DNA of 57,498 nt from an uncultured beta proteobacterium (lineage in GTDB: Bacteria; Pseudomonadota; Gammaproteobacteria; Burkholderiales; Burkholderiaceae), in NCBI GenBank assembly GCA_903846025.1, contig CAIMZP010000132.1, positions 1-57,498 of the forward strand, given 5' to 3'. Both the position numbers and the translations under genes were made by a program. Of the stretch, positions 33,820 to 42,423 are shown piece by piece; within the stretch, counting starts at the first letter, position 1; the number at the start of each line of letters is the position of its first letter. Under the pieces are notes generated by a model. That model was not told the origin of the DNA, ran no database searches, and saw nothing but the letters and a program-made list of their open reading frames with translations.

Positions 33820-34361
33820 TTGTCGTTAAAAAATAACTGGTTTGGGTGATGAGGTGAGTTGTGGGCATGGGGAATAGATAGTTCGCTCCCAGAAAAGAGC
33901 GTGCCAGATTCTAGGATCGCCGCTCTGATGCCGCCTCGAGTGCTAAATGCGTTAATAAAATCTGGTTTTTTTAAAAGTTTCGCAGGCCTTTGACAGGGAT
34001 CACATAGTTCAATACCTTTGAGTGCAAGACCGCCTAAATAAAAAGTCCTACCAACCAGCTGATTGAGTTCTTCGGAGGATATTTGGCTAATAATGATATT
34101 GCGTCGAGTTTCAGACCCAGTAAATTGAGGGTGATGATTAATTTCTAGCAGATGATTTGCTGTCCTTATGCCATCCTCGGCAATAAGCGAGATGTGTCGC
34201 ACTTTAATGGGGGTTGCTTTAGAGAATGTCCCGATACCTTGTGCATATCTGTCGCCCTGTATTCCGATGTGAGCCATCAACTCTGCCTTAATAACTTTCT
34301 GCATAGGCACCCCAGCATCTGGAGCAACATAAATGGAGCGAATAAAGGGGGCTAGCTTCAT
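33816..34361 (-). CDS. MOSC domain protein
   Basis: The 181-residue protein contains a MOSC domain, the sulfur-carrier fold linked to molybdenum-cofactor sulfuration. HIGIQGDRYAQGIGTFS near residue 31, GSETRRNIIISQISSEELNQ, ELCDPCQRP with the conserved Cys, and RGGIRAAILESG are typical. Stand-alone MOSC proteins often detoxify or transfer sulfur; the partner is unknown. It is co-translated with the downstream phosphatase. Confidence 0.9.
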   Translation of the reverse strand: MKLAPFIRSIYVAPDAGVPMQKVIKAELMAHIGIQGDRYAQGIGTFSKATPIKVRHISLIAEDGIRTANHLLEINHHPQFTGSETRRNIIISQISSEELNQLVGRTFYLGGLALKGIELCDPCQRPAKLLKKPDFINAFSTRGGIRAAILESGTLFSGSELSIPHAHNSPHHPNQLFFNDK

Positions 34362-34390
34362 AAAAAATCAATGGCTATAACATCTTCTAA

Positions 34391-34418
34391 TTAAAAAAGC
34401 CCCGTTATTATCGGGGCT
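34391..34418 (-). terminator. Terminator (minus strand)
   Basis: AGCCCCG (34399-34405 on +) pairs with CGGGGCT (34412-34418). On the minus strand it is followed by a T-run, so it ends the small gene at 34425-34619. Confidence 0.85.
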
Positions 34419-34424
34419 TGGTAA

Positions 34425-34619
34425 CTATGCCACTACAGCGCTTGGTGCCGGACTTAATTTATTCAGTGCCCGCTGAATTTTATTTTTGTCTTTTGGCTTT
34501 GTGCTTGTTTCCAGCATCTTGGTGAGCTGAGCAAGGTTTAGGGGCCCTAATCTCGCCTTACCAGTTTTGGTGAGCATGGGGTCATTTTTTCTGTTTCTTT
34601 GATTTTGGCCAACAGCCAT
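34425..34619 (-). CDS. Small basic protein, unknown function
   Basis: The 64-residue product is rich in Lys, Asn and Gln (GQNQRNRKNDPMLTKTGKAR, then LAQLTKMLETSTKPKDKNKI). It has no signal or membrane segment. An AGGA site precedes the ATG and a good terminator follows the stop, which supports a real gene. I do not recognise the family. Confidence 0.6.
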   Translation of the reverse strand: MAVGQNQRNRKNDPMLTKTGKARLGPLNLAQLTKMLETSTKPKDKNKIQRALNKLSPAPSAVVA

Positions 34620-35178
34620 ATATTTTCCTAGAGTATTGGAATGATGAATCGATGAGACTAGCTCAGAAGATCCCCCTACCTAGGGCGCAAAATAGTGATC
34701 ATAGGTCAGAATAACAGTTATCAAGATTGGAAGCCATTATTACGGACGCTCCATATTGGCCAATTTAACAGCCCATTTAGTTTCGCGATGCTTTTAATTC
34801 TTCCTGGCGACTTTATTGCATTTGTCTTGCGTGCCCCTTTTGATGGGTTTATTGGCGAGTCTTGGTTGGGTTAAGGCGCAAGTAAGCTGGCTGGGTATTT
34901 TTGGACAAGCTTACCTATGTTCGGATCATAACTTCAACTACCCGCCCAACCTTTGCCGGCCTTATGGGCTTAATGATGTCCTTGTGCGTTAGGTTAGTAA
35001 CAACTCTCATAAGGGCTGGTGCAGCTGGGAGTTTTTATGTGGCTGGCTTGCAGCACATCCTGCAACCATTATTTGTATTTTGATTTTTAAGGCGTTGGCC
35101 AGCAAAATGAACACTAAGATGCTGGAATGTATTAATAGATAATTCAAGCATTATGTTTAATATTTATAGAGATCTCCG
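34620..35178. other. 559-bp stretch with decayed coding sequence
   Basis: No intact gene is visible. The right half holds a frameshifted DUF2798-like gene. The left half (34650-34900) has short open stretches, such as one from an ATG at 34789, that match nothing known, and may also be decayed. Confidence 0.45.
34901..35142 (+). pseudogene. Frameshifted DUF2798-like small membrane protein
   Basis: The frame from 34901 reads TRPTFAGLMGLMMSLCVRLV, like the first helix of DUF2798 proteins. Near 35015 the resemblance jumps to another frame, from 35017: WCSWEFLCGWLAAHPATIIC then ILIFKALASKMN, ending at the TAA at 35140-35142. W...W and AxPxx in the second helix fit that family. A one- or two-base indel around 35010-35020 would join the parts. 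The assignment rests on pattern memory, so confidence is limited. Confidence 0.45.
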
Positions 35179-35415
35179 ATGAAAGCATATTTACCCACAA
35201 TATTGTGTTGCACTCTTGGGCTGACAGCTTGTGCAGCTGTTTATACCGATGGATCAGATGCTAACAAAGTTACTTTTTTAAATAGCAGTGGAGAATCTAT
35301 CTCCGAACTAAGTCAAAAAGCTGGAGCTTATTGTGCCCAATATGGAAAAGTAGCCACTTTTAGAAATAGCGACACCAAGCTGGTCGCTATATTTGATTGC
35401 AGATCCCCAAATTAG
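35179..35415 (+). CDS. Small lipoprotein, unknown function
   Basis: The 78-residue product has a lipoprotein signal (AYLPTILCCTLGLTAC, lipobox LTAC). The mature part includes Cys residues in AGAYCAQYGKVATFRN and AIFDCRSPN that could pair. It ends 17 bp before the convergent prfC stop. I do not recognise the family. Confidence 0.7.
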   Translation: MKAYLPTILCCTLGLTACAAVYTDGSDANKVTFLNSSGESISELSQKAGAYCAQYGKVATFRNSDTKLVAIFDCRSPN

Positions 35416-35432
35416 GTTATTAAAGTTGGCGC

Positions 35433-37079
35433 TTATCCGGCCAGGTTGGATTGGTAGATAAGCCCTGCATGCTCCCGCAAGGCGTGGAACTGAATGGACC
35501 CCCAACGTTGTTGGGCAACATCAAGCTCTGACTTATGCGATGCTAAAAATACAGAGGCGCCAACAACATCTTCTGCCATGCGGTGAAGATTTTCTTGGAT
35601 AAATTTTTTCAAGGCGACTGGGTCATCTGAGCTTACCCAGCGCGCGAGGTTATAACGCGCGGGTAGCAAACGAACTTCAGCGCCATATTCAGTTTGCAGG
35701 CGATGACTTACTACCTCGAACTGTAGTTGCCCAAAAGCACCTAACAACATTGTGCCGCCAATCATAGGGCGAAACACTTGAATTGCCCCTTCTTCGCCCA
35801 ACTGCATAAGGCCAGTACGAAGCTGTTTTGATCTCAGAGGATCTGCGGACTCAACCATGCGGAATATTTCTGGGGCAAAAAATGGCAGACCTGTAAATTG
35901 CAACTGCTCACCCTCAGTAAGGGTGTCTCCTAGCCTAAGCAGGCCGTGATTTGGCAGGCCAATAATGTCGCCAGGAAAGGCCTCATCTAAAATATCACGC
36001 CGTTGTGATAAAAAAGACAAGGCATTATTAGTGCGCACTTCTTTGCCGTTGCGGCAAATCTTTAATTTCATGCCTCGTTGAAAATGTCCCGAACAAATGC
36101 GCAAGAAAGCTACGCGATCTCGATGCGCGGGATCCATATTCGCCTGAATCTTAAATACGACTGCCGAGAATTTATTTTCAGCGGGGCTGACCTCTCGTTG
36201 CAAAGCTTTTCGAGACCCAGGCGATGGTGCTAGTTCAACGAGAGTATTAAGAATCTCTCGGACACCAAAGTTATTAATAGCAGAGCCAAAGAACACGGGT
36301 GATTGACGACCAGCCAAAAAGGCTGCACGATCAAATGCGGGCATAGCGTTCCTGATGAGATCCACCTCAGCAAGAGCGGTTTCTAAGTCCACACCAAGAC
36401 GTTCTTTTAACGCAGGATCATAGACATCAACAACAGCATGAGAGTCTTCCGTGATGCGATCTTCACCCGCCTTAAACATGCGCATTTGCATTTTGGCGAT
36501 ATCAATGACGCCCGCAAATGACTTACCCATACCAACTGGCCAAGTAAAGGGAACCACTTCAATACCCAGGGCAGTTTCAATCTCATCCATCAATTCCATT
36601 GGAGGCTTCACTTCACGGTCCATCTTATTGATGAAGGTGACGATGGGTGTATTGCGTGCGCGGCATACTTCAAGTAGTCGCAATGTTTGGGATTCAACGC
36701 CATTGGCGGCATCAATCACCATCAAGGCAGAGTCCACTGCAGTTAAAACGCGATAGGTGTCTTCCGAGAAGTCTTGGTGGCCCGGGGTGTCTAGAAGGTT
36801 AATGATGCAGTTTCGATACTCCATCTGCATTACGGAACTTGCTACAGAAATACCACGTTGTTTTTCAATCTCCATCCAGTCAGAAGTAGCATGCCTAGTT
36901 GCTTTACGAGCCTTAACGCTTCCGGCAATTTGAATGGCGCCTGCGTACAGCAGAAGTTTTTCTGTAAGCGTGGTTTTACCCGCATCTGGGTGAGAGATGA
37001 TCGCAAAACTGCGACGTCTTAAAACTTCTGCGCCTGGGGTGCTGGATGATGTGGTGTCGATGGTAATTCTGCGCTTAAT
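35433..37079 (-). CDS. prfC: Peptide chain release factor 3 (start codon non-standard)
   Basis: RF3 is a translational GTPase that recycles RF1 and RF2 from the ribosome. The P-loop HPDAGKTT, switch I KATRHATSD followed by EIEKQRGISVASSV, DTPGHQDF and NKMDRE are all present, with typical domains II and III. The first ATG (36875) lies after the P-loop, so the true start must be upstream. The frame is open to a TAG at 37082-37080, yet between there and the P-loop it has no ATG, GTG or TTG. ATT at 37079 or a nearby ATT/ATC would give up to 548 residues, near the family length (about 530-540). Position 37079 is my best guess. Confidence 0.85.
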   Translation of the reverse strand: MKRRITIDTTSSSTPGAEVLRRRSFAIISHPDAGKTTLTEKLLLYAGAIQIAGSVKARKATRHATSDWMEIEKQRGISVASSVMQMEYRNCIINLLDTPGHQDFSEDTYRVLTAVDSALMVIDAANGVESQTLRLLEVCRARNTPIVTFINKMDREVKPPMELMDEIETALGIEVVPFTWPVGMGKSFAGVIDIAKMQMRMFKAGEDRITEDSHAVVDVYDPALKERLGVDLETALAEVDLIRNAMPAFDRAAFLAGRQSPVFFGSAINNFGVREILNTLVELAPSPGSRKALQREVSPAENKFSAVVFKIQANMDPAHRDRVAFLRICSGHFQRGMKLKICRNGKEVRTNNALSFLSQRRDILDEAFPGDIIGLPNHGLLRLGDTLTEGEQLQFTGLPFFAPEIFRMVESADPLRSKQLRTGLMQLGEEGAIQVFRPMIGGTMLLGAFGQLQFEVVSHRLQTEYGAEVRLLPARYNLARWVSSDDPVALKKFIQENLHRMAEDVVGASVFLASHKSELDVAQQRWGSIQFHALREHAGLIYQSNLAG

Positions 37080-37109
37080 CTAGGGTTGGACAAGATTATA
37101 AGCGGGCAT
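37080..37109 (-). other. Nine-codon mini-ORF in frame with prfC, ending in TAG
   Basis: ATG at 37109 reads MPAYNLVQP and stops at TAG (37082-37080), directly before and in frame with the prfC coding sequence. AAGG lies a few bases upstream of the ATG. TATAAT at 37100-37095 lies inside it and could instead be a -10 box giving prfC a very short leader. Confidence 0.4.
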
Positions 37110-37116
37110 CGCCTTC

Positions 37117-37854
37117 TTAGAACTGCTCGTGGGGACCAACAAATCGCCATTTACCGGGCGGAAGAGTGCCCAATGAAATTCTACCCATGCGAACCCGCTT
37201 TAAGCCCAATACCTTTAGGCCGACCATTTCGCACATTTTTCGAATCTGACGTTTGCGACCTTCACGCAAGACGAAACGTAGTTGATCTTCGTTTTGCCAA
37301 CTTACTTGAGCTGGCTTTAAAGCTACGCCGTCCAGCTCCAAACCATGCTTTAAGCGATCTAAGTCATCAAAGGAGAGTGCACCTTCAACCCTGACTAAAT
37401 ACTCTTTTTCAATGGGGCTGCTCTCTCCAATGAGGAGTTTTGCAATGCGACCATCTTGAGTTAATACCAGCATCCCAGTTGAGTCAATATCCAAGCGACC
37501 AGCTGGTGCCAAGCCGCGGGTATTAAAACGCGGGTTTCTGCCTCTATCTAAAGGGCTGGGAAAGTAGTTTTCCGGAGTTATTAGCGATGCTGCTGGTGGG
37601 TAGTCTTTTTCATCATCAAAATGCGAGATGAACCCAACCGGCTTGTTGAGGATTACGGTTATACGGGATGCCTGCTGGACTTTCGCGCCAGATTGCAGCT
37701 CAATTTTTTGGCCACGAAAGGCACGAGAACCCAGCTCGTTCACAACCTCGCCATCAACGGTAACCAGCCCTTGCTCTATATAAGAGTCTGCCTCGCGACG
37801 AGAGCAGAGCCCCAGCTCAGAGAGTAGTTTTGAAACGCGAACTTTTTCTTCCAT
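37117..37854 (-). CDS. RluF-like 23S rRNA pseudouridine synthase (RsuA family)
   Basis: From the ATG at 37854 the product has 245 residues: an S4 RNA-binding domain (RVSKLLSELGLCSRREADSY), then the catalytic domain with catalytic Asp in AGRLDIDSTGMLVLTQDG, KEYLVRVEG, and EGRKRQIRKMCEMVGLKVLG. KEYLV and the NRQIRRMCE-like motif look closer to RluF than RluB, but the exact uridine cannot be assigned. TTG at 37872 would add six residues. It lies upstream of prfC on the same strand with 37 bp between the rluF-like stop and the presumed prfC start. Confidence 0.88.
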   Translation of the reverse strand: MEEKVRVSKLLSELGLCSRREADSYIEQGLVTVDGEVVNELGSRAFRGQKIELQSGAKVQQASRITVILNKPVGFISHFDDEKDYPPAASLITPENYFPSPLDRGRNPRFNTRGLAPAGRLDIDSTGMLVLTQDGRIAKLLIGESSPIEKEYLVRVEGALSFDDLDRLKHGLELDGVALKPAQVSWQNEDQLRFVLREGRKRQIRKMCEMVGLKVLGLKRVRMGRISLGTLPPGKWRFVGPHEQF

Positions 37855-37946
37855 GGCTACATTATCGGGCAAGCGCTCGGCTCATTGGGCTAAGGGTATG
37901 ATTGAGCCAGTAAATATTACTGCTTACGTTAAATAAAGGAATTAAA

Positions 37947-39275
37947 TTGACCATTACACTAAAAAAACCCCCAATTTATAAAATTCTTTATTTTCAGGTA
38001 CTTACAGCTGTTGTAGTGGGCGTTTTACTGGGGCATTTTTACCCTTCAATCGGGGTAGAAATGAAGCCTTTTGGGGATGCTTTCATTAAAGGCATCAAAA
38101 TGCTTATCGCCCCCATTATTTTTTGTACTGTAGTGCTTGGCATTGCTGGTATGGAAGATATGAAAAAGGTAGGCAAAACTGGTGGCTTAGCCCTTTTGTA
38201 TTTTGAGGTTGTAAGCACAATTGCGCTCTTGGTGGGTCTGGTGGTGGTGAATGTTCTGCAACCTGGCGTTGGCATGAACATTGATCCGGCTAGCTTGGAT
38301 ACTAAAGGTATTGCCGCTTATACAGGCCCAGGCAAGATAGGAACTACGACAGAATTTCTACTCAACATCATTCCTAATACGATGGTTGATGCATTTGCAA
38401 AAGGAGAGATTTTACAAATACTCTTTATCGCCGTTCTCTTTGGATTTGCTTTACATAAGTTTGGCGGTCGAGGAACCATGGTGTTTGATTTGATAGAAAA
38501 GTCATCCCATGTTCTTTTCGACATCATCAGCATCATTATGAAATTTGCACCTATTGGAGCATTTGGTGCCATGGCATTTACCATTGGTAAATATGGTGTT
38601 GGCACTTTATTTTCCCTAGGCAAATTGATGGGCGCTTTTTACATTACCTGCCTTATTTTTATATTTGTCGTCTTGGGTCTCATTGCGCGCTTTAATGGAT
38701 TTAATATTTTTAAATTCGTACGCTACATTAAAGAAGAGCTTTTAATTGTTTTAGGTACGTCTTCTTCTGAATCAGTTTTGCCACGCATGATGGAAAAGAT
38801 GGAGCTTTTGGGCGCGAAGAAAAGTTGCGTGGGTCTAGTTATTCCAACGGGGTACTCATTTAATTTAGACGGCACCTCTATTTACCTAACCATGGCCGCA
38901 GTCTTTATTGCGCAGGCTACGGATACGCCAATGACCATCATGCAGCAGGTTACTCTCCTGCTGGTATTGCTATTAACATCTAAAGGTGCAGCGGGTGTAA
39001 CTGGCAGCGGATTTATCGTATTAGCTGCAACTCTGTCTGCAGTCGGCAATGTACCTGTTGCTGGCCTGGCAATCATCTTGGGTATTGATCGATTTATGTC
39101 TGAAGCGCGCGCGTTAACTAACTTGGTGGGCAATGGGGTTGCCACAATCGTAGTTGCCAAATGGACTGGCGAGTTAAATCAAAAACAATTAACTGCAGCG
39201 CTTAATCGCGATAGTTGGGTTGAGGCTCAAGAGCCTGAGGTATTGCTAGACCGTCAACATGAGAAGATGCGTTAA
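37947..39275 (+). CDS. dctA: C4-dicarboxylate transporter DctA
   Basis: The 442-residue secondary transporter (DAACS family) imports succinate, fumarate and malate with cations. [54 protein letters not shown] and [20 protein letters not shown] are diagnostic. The start is TTG at 37947, 7 bp after AAAGGAA; the next ATG is well inside the conserved part. Monocistronic. It fits with pckG in a bacterium that uses C4 acids. Confidence 0.95.
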   Translation: MTITLKKPPIYKILYFQVLTAVVVGVLLGHFYPSIGVEMKPFGDAFIKGIKMLIAPIIFCTVVLGIAGMEDMKKVGKTGGLALLYFEVVSTIALLVGLVVVNVLQPGVGMNIDPASLDTKGIAAYTGPGKIGTTTEFLLNIIPNTMVDAFAKGEILQILFIAVLFGFALHKFGGRGTMVFDLIEKSSHVLFDIISIIMKFAPIGAFGAMAFTIGKYGVGTLFSLGKLMGAFYITCLIFIFVVLGLIARFNGFNIFKFVRYIKEELLIVLGTSSSESVLPRMMEKMELLGAKKSCVGLVIPTGYSFNLDGTSIYLTMAAVFIAQATDTPMTIMQQVTLLLVLLLTSKGAAGVTGSGFIVLAATLSAVGNVPVAGLAIILGIDRFMSEARALTNLVGNGVATIVVAKWTGELNQKQLTAALNRDSWVEAQEPEVLLDRQHEKMR

Positions 39276-39290
39276 TTCTTTTGTTTAATG

Positions 39291-39316
39291 CCTAGATCGT
39301 TTATTGACGATCTAGG
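39291..39316. terminator. Shared stem-loop between dctA and the kinase gene
   Basis: CCTAGATCGT (39291-39300), six-base loop, ACGATCTAGG (39307-39316): a perfect 10-bp stem between convergent genes. It has no long T-run on either side. The TAG stop of the kinase gene (39314-39312) lies inside it. Confidence 0.6.
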
Positions 39317-40730
39317 TCCTAACAATGTGAACGCTACAAGGAGCCTCTTCAACTATCTTTGTCATCGAGGTTCTCCAGGGGGTCACTTTATTTGGCATCT
39401 TATGGGATGCGCCAATTAAGATGAGCGATGCATCATTATCTTTTGCAAACTCGACAATCCGAGATGCGGCATTAAGAGCTTCTAGTACGTGATAAGAAAT
39501 TCGTTCGGGCGGTAGCTTAAGGGGCTTTGCCCATTCCATTAGTTGAACTAAATGTCCTCGCACAATACCGCTAGCAGTTTGACTTTCTTGCTTGCCCTCA
39601 TAAGTAGGCGTACCGGCAATTGTGCTGATGCAAACCAAGCGACTCTCAGGATAGGCATTTAATAAATTTTTTGCCGTTGTTTGCATGCGCTCACGCAAAT
39701 CTTCGTCTGACTGCCGGGTATCAATGGCTGCAATCATTAAGGGGGCATCTAGGTTGGTCATGCTGGGGCGAGGGCTCGGTGAAGGCTCGTACCCAGCCGC
39801 TCGTATCCAGCGCTTGAGATGCTCCCAAAAACTCAAGGGCTCTACTCGCTCTGAGCGCTCGGTAAGCACAACACTTTCAGGATCACGCAGTACCTGTCGT
39901 AAACGCGTTGCGCTCTGATAGCGGTCTGCAGCGCGCGACTCTAAGCAACGTAAAACAACCTCTTGTAGCCAACGCGGGATTTCTTTTCTAATTGCACGAG
40001 GTGGAAAAGCCTGCGCCCACATGCGTTTTCGCAGGCCCCCCATCGTTTGTGGATTGCCGAAGGGAAGTGCGCCAGTTAGCATCTCATACATGATGACGCC
40101 AATAGAGAAAATATCGCTACGGGAGTCTGAGCGAACCCCGACAACCTGCTCTGGAGAAATATAAGGCGCCGAACCGATCCCTTTACGCATTTCCTCGGCA
40201 AGTAAATCGGGGTAGCGTGAGTGGTGTGACAAACCAAAATCAATCAGCGTTAATTTGCCTTTGTCATCAATCAGAATATTTTCTGGTTTGATATCCAAAT
40301 GGATAGCGTCTTGAGCGTGGAGCGATTGAACTGCCTGAGCAAGGTCGGCGCCAATGTGTATCACCTCATCTATGCTGAATTTTTTGCCTTCTTTGATTAG
40401 GTCTTCTAGTGGGTGCCCCGACACTCGTTCCATAGCAATGTATGGGTGCGTAGCCATATTGCCCGAACCCAAATACTTGGGTACATGGGGGCTCTTGAGT
40501 GCGCGCAAGATAGTTAATTCAGTTTCGAAGCCAATCAAGCTTTCTACGGGCTGATCCCTGCCTACTCTGGGAATTTTCAAAAGGATTGGCATGTCAATCC
40601 CTTCTTTGGTTGCAGAGAATAAGCTGGCCATGCCGCCGCGATGAACTTCTGGACCCAAGAGGAATCCGTCCACTATCTTGCCCTCTTGGAAGATATCGTC
40701 TACGGCTTGAATATCAGTCTTAATGGCCAT
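39312..40730 (-). CDS. Ser/Thr protein kinase fused to a UspA domain
   Basis: The 472-residue protein has a eukaryotic-type kinase domain (about 15-285): Gly-rich loop GPEVHRGGMASLF, Lys in PILLKIPR, catalytic loop HLDIKPENILID (HLD for HRD), DFG in LIDFGLSHH, and SAPYISPEQ. A linker then leads to a universal stress protein domain (about 330-470) with MIAAIDTRQSDEDLRERM and LILIGASHK. No membrane helix is seen, so it is cytosolic. The fusion suggests kinase activity tied to nucleotide or stress sensing. It lies 7 bp after a metallophosphoesterase gene. Confidence 0.9.
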   Translation of the reverse strand: MAIKTDIQAVDDIFQEGKIVDGFLLGPEVHRGGMASLFSATKEGIDMPILLKIPRVGRDQPVESLIGFETELTILRALKSPHVPKYLGSGNMATHPYIAMERVSGHPLEDLIKEGKKFSIDEVIHIGADLAQAVQSLHAQDAIHLDIKPENILIDDKGKLTLIDFGLSHHSRYPDLLAEEMRKGIGSAPYISPEQVVGVRSDSRSDIFSIGVIMYEMLTGALPFGNPQTMGGLRKRMWAQAFPPRAIRKEIPRWLQEVVLRCLESRAADRYQSATRLRQVLRDPESVVLTERSERVEPLSFWEHLKRWIRAAGYEPSPSPRPSMTNLDAPLMIAAIDTRQSDEDLRERMQTTAKNLLNAYPESRLVCISTIAGTPTYEGKQESQTASGIVRGHLVQLMEWAKPLKLPPERISYHVLEALNAASRIVEFAKDNDASLILIGASHKMPNKVTPWRTSMTKIVEEAPCSVHIVRT

Positions 40731-40737
40731 GGGTAAG

Positions 40738-41490
40738 TTAATTGCCAGTGATCAGGCGGTTGGCCAGATCTTCTGGTAGACCTGCGCGCCGGACCTTTTC
40801 AGCGGCGGTAAATTGATCGTATTCAATGCGATGGAAGGTGAGTACTTCGGATTCAGGCTCAAACACCGCAAAGCAGGCCTCAGGATTTCCATCTCTGGGC
40901 TGACCTAGTGAGCCGACCACGCTGACCCATTGTCGATGTCGCATTACAGGTACCTCATCTCCAGGATGTGGTGCAAAGCGGATGAGCTTACCAACGGCGC
41001 TCTGATAGAACAGAGCTTGTTCATGAGAGTGCCCAACAAAGGTGTAAATTTTCCCTGAGCTCTGAGCGCAAAGCCAGGCACTCATGCTATCGGTAATGTA
41101 ATTCCACTCTTCTGGGTTATGGGCAGAAGCATGCGTAAAGCAGATATTTTCTTCATTTACGATCAAGGGCAAATCTTTAAGGAATTGCACCTGAGAGGCG
41201 CTGAGTTGCGATTTGGTCCACTCGATGGCGGCATTTGCATTTGCATTCATACGATTGCGATAGTCTTTAAAGACCGCCTCGTCATGATTGCCTATCACTG
41301 CGATTGCTTTATTAGATGCAACCAATTCACCTATGCGATCAATGAGTGCGCAGGGATCGGCGTTATAACCCACAATGTCACCTAAGAAGACCATGCGAGT
41401 TACGCCAAGCTCTTTGGCTCTAGCCATGCCGGCCTCAAAGGCCTCTAAATTACTGTGAAGGTCGGCAAAAAGCCCAATACGCTCGCTCAT
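40738..41490 (-). CDS. Metallophosphoesterase (ApaH/YfcE-like)
   Basis: The 250-residue enzyme has the calcineurin-like metal site in order: GLFADLHSN, FLGDIVGYNADP, VIGNHDEA, CFTHASAH and FVGHSHEQA. Such proteins cleave phosphodiesters, dinucleotide polyphosphates or phosphoproteins. It is followed 7 bp later by a Ser/Thr kinase-UspA gene in the same direction, so the two are probably co-transcribed, and a role as opposing phosphatase is possible but unproven. Confidence 0.88.
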   Translation of the reverse strand: MSERIGLFADLHSNLEAFEAGMARAKELGVTRMVFLGDIVGYNADPCALIDRIGELVASNKAIAVIGNHDEAVFKDYRNRMNANANAAIEWTKSQLSASQVQFLKDLPLIVNEENICFTHASAHNPEEWNYITDSMSAWLCAQSSGKIYTFVGHSHEQALFYQSAVGKLIRFAPHPGDEVPVMRHRQWVSVVGSLGQPRDGNPEACFAVFEPESEVLTFHRIEYDQFTAAEKVRRAGLPEDLANRLITGN

Positions 41491-41528
41491 GGATTAATAA
41501 TATGGCAAAAGTACTATTTACAGAAGAT

Positions 41529-42416
41529 CTAGTAGGGGCTTGTTTTATTAAAGGGACGGTTTTTAAAGCGCTTGTGAACCCAATAGTATTCAGCAGGGCG
41601 CAGACGAATTTCTTTTTCGAATGCAAGGTTTAGTCGGGCTGTATCAGCAACAGGGTCATCGCTTGGAAAGTGATCTAATGGTTTGCTAATCTTGCAAATA
41701 TAACCCGATTCATCTGGCTTTAATGAGGTGATCATCATGCACACTTCAGCGCCAGAGATTTTGGCAAGTCGCGATACGGCGGTAATTGTGTTGGTTTGAA
41801 TATTAAAGAAGGGGACAAAGGTGGAGTCCTTTATACCCAAATCAATATCAGGAGCAATGATGATGAAGCTTCCCTTGCGAATTTCGCGAATAATCTCAAG
41901 GGAATTGCCTTGACGATCTATAGAGTTACCGCCAAAGCGATTACGCCACTCTACAATTTTTCGATTAAAAAAAGGATTTTTCATTCGCTGGAAAAATCCT
42001 GATGTCCGCGGCCAGCCCTTTTCTTTGGCAAGCGCGCTCAAAATAATGCTACCCTCGATTCCAGTGAAGTGCATATTAACCAAAATACGCGGTTTTCTAT
42101 CCGAAAGATCTACCTCGGATCGCACTTCAATCATTTTGCTTAACTGGTACACGCTACCGAGCCAAATAATGCTTTTCTCAACTAGGCTGCGACCAAGAAG
42201 GCGCCAGTGCTGTTTGCTTAACTCTTTAATTTGCTGAGCACTGAGTTCTGGAAAGCACAAGTGCAAATTCGTTTGGACAACCTGATTACGTTCGCTGGGA
42301 ATGTGTGCGGCAAGAAATCCTATGCCATATCCAATCGAAACTAATACCTTATAAGGAAGGATCGATAAGAGTTTAAGAAATGCAACTCCAAAATAATTAG
42401 AAAGCGTTTTAAACAA
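41529..42416 (-). CDS. Lipid A biosynthesis acyltransferase (LpxL/HtrB family)
   Basis: The family adds secondary acyl chains to lipid A at the inner membrane. An N-terminal membrane segment (FLKLLSILPYKVLVSIGYGI) precedes the HxxxxE acceptor site HFTGIE, then FFNRKIVEWRNRFG and IIIAPDIDLGIKDSTFVPFF. From TTG at 42416, just after the carbonic anhydrase stop, it has 295 residues, close to family length. Upstream in-frame ATGs at 42488, 42476 and 42467 would overlap the previous gene by up to 65 bp. Confidence 0.88.
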   Translation of the reverse strand: MFKTLSNYFGVAFLKLLSILPYKVLVSIGYGIGFLAAHIPSERNQVVQTNLHLCFPELSAQQIKELSKQHWRLLGRSLVEKSIIWLGSVYQLSKMIEVRSEVDLSDRKPRILVNMHFTGIEGSIILSALAKEKGWPRTSGFFQRMKNPFFNRKIVEWRNRFGGNSIDRQGNSLEIIREIRKGSFIIIAPDIDLGIKDSTFVPFFNIQTNTITAVSRLAKISGAEVCMMITSLKPDESGYICKISKPLDHFPSDDPVADTARLNLAFEKEIRLRPAEYYWVHKRFKNRPFNKTSPY

Positions 42417-42423
42417 GCTGGCT

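Noticed and set aside
35433-37079. prfC as a pseudogene
   Set aside because: All GTPase motifs and later domains are intact over more than 500 codons; only the start codon is unusual.
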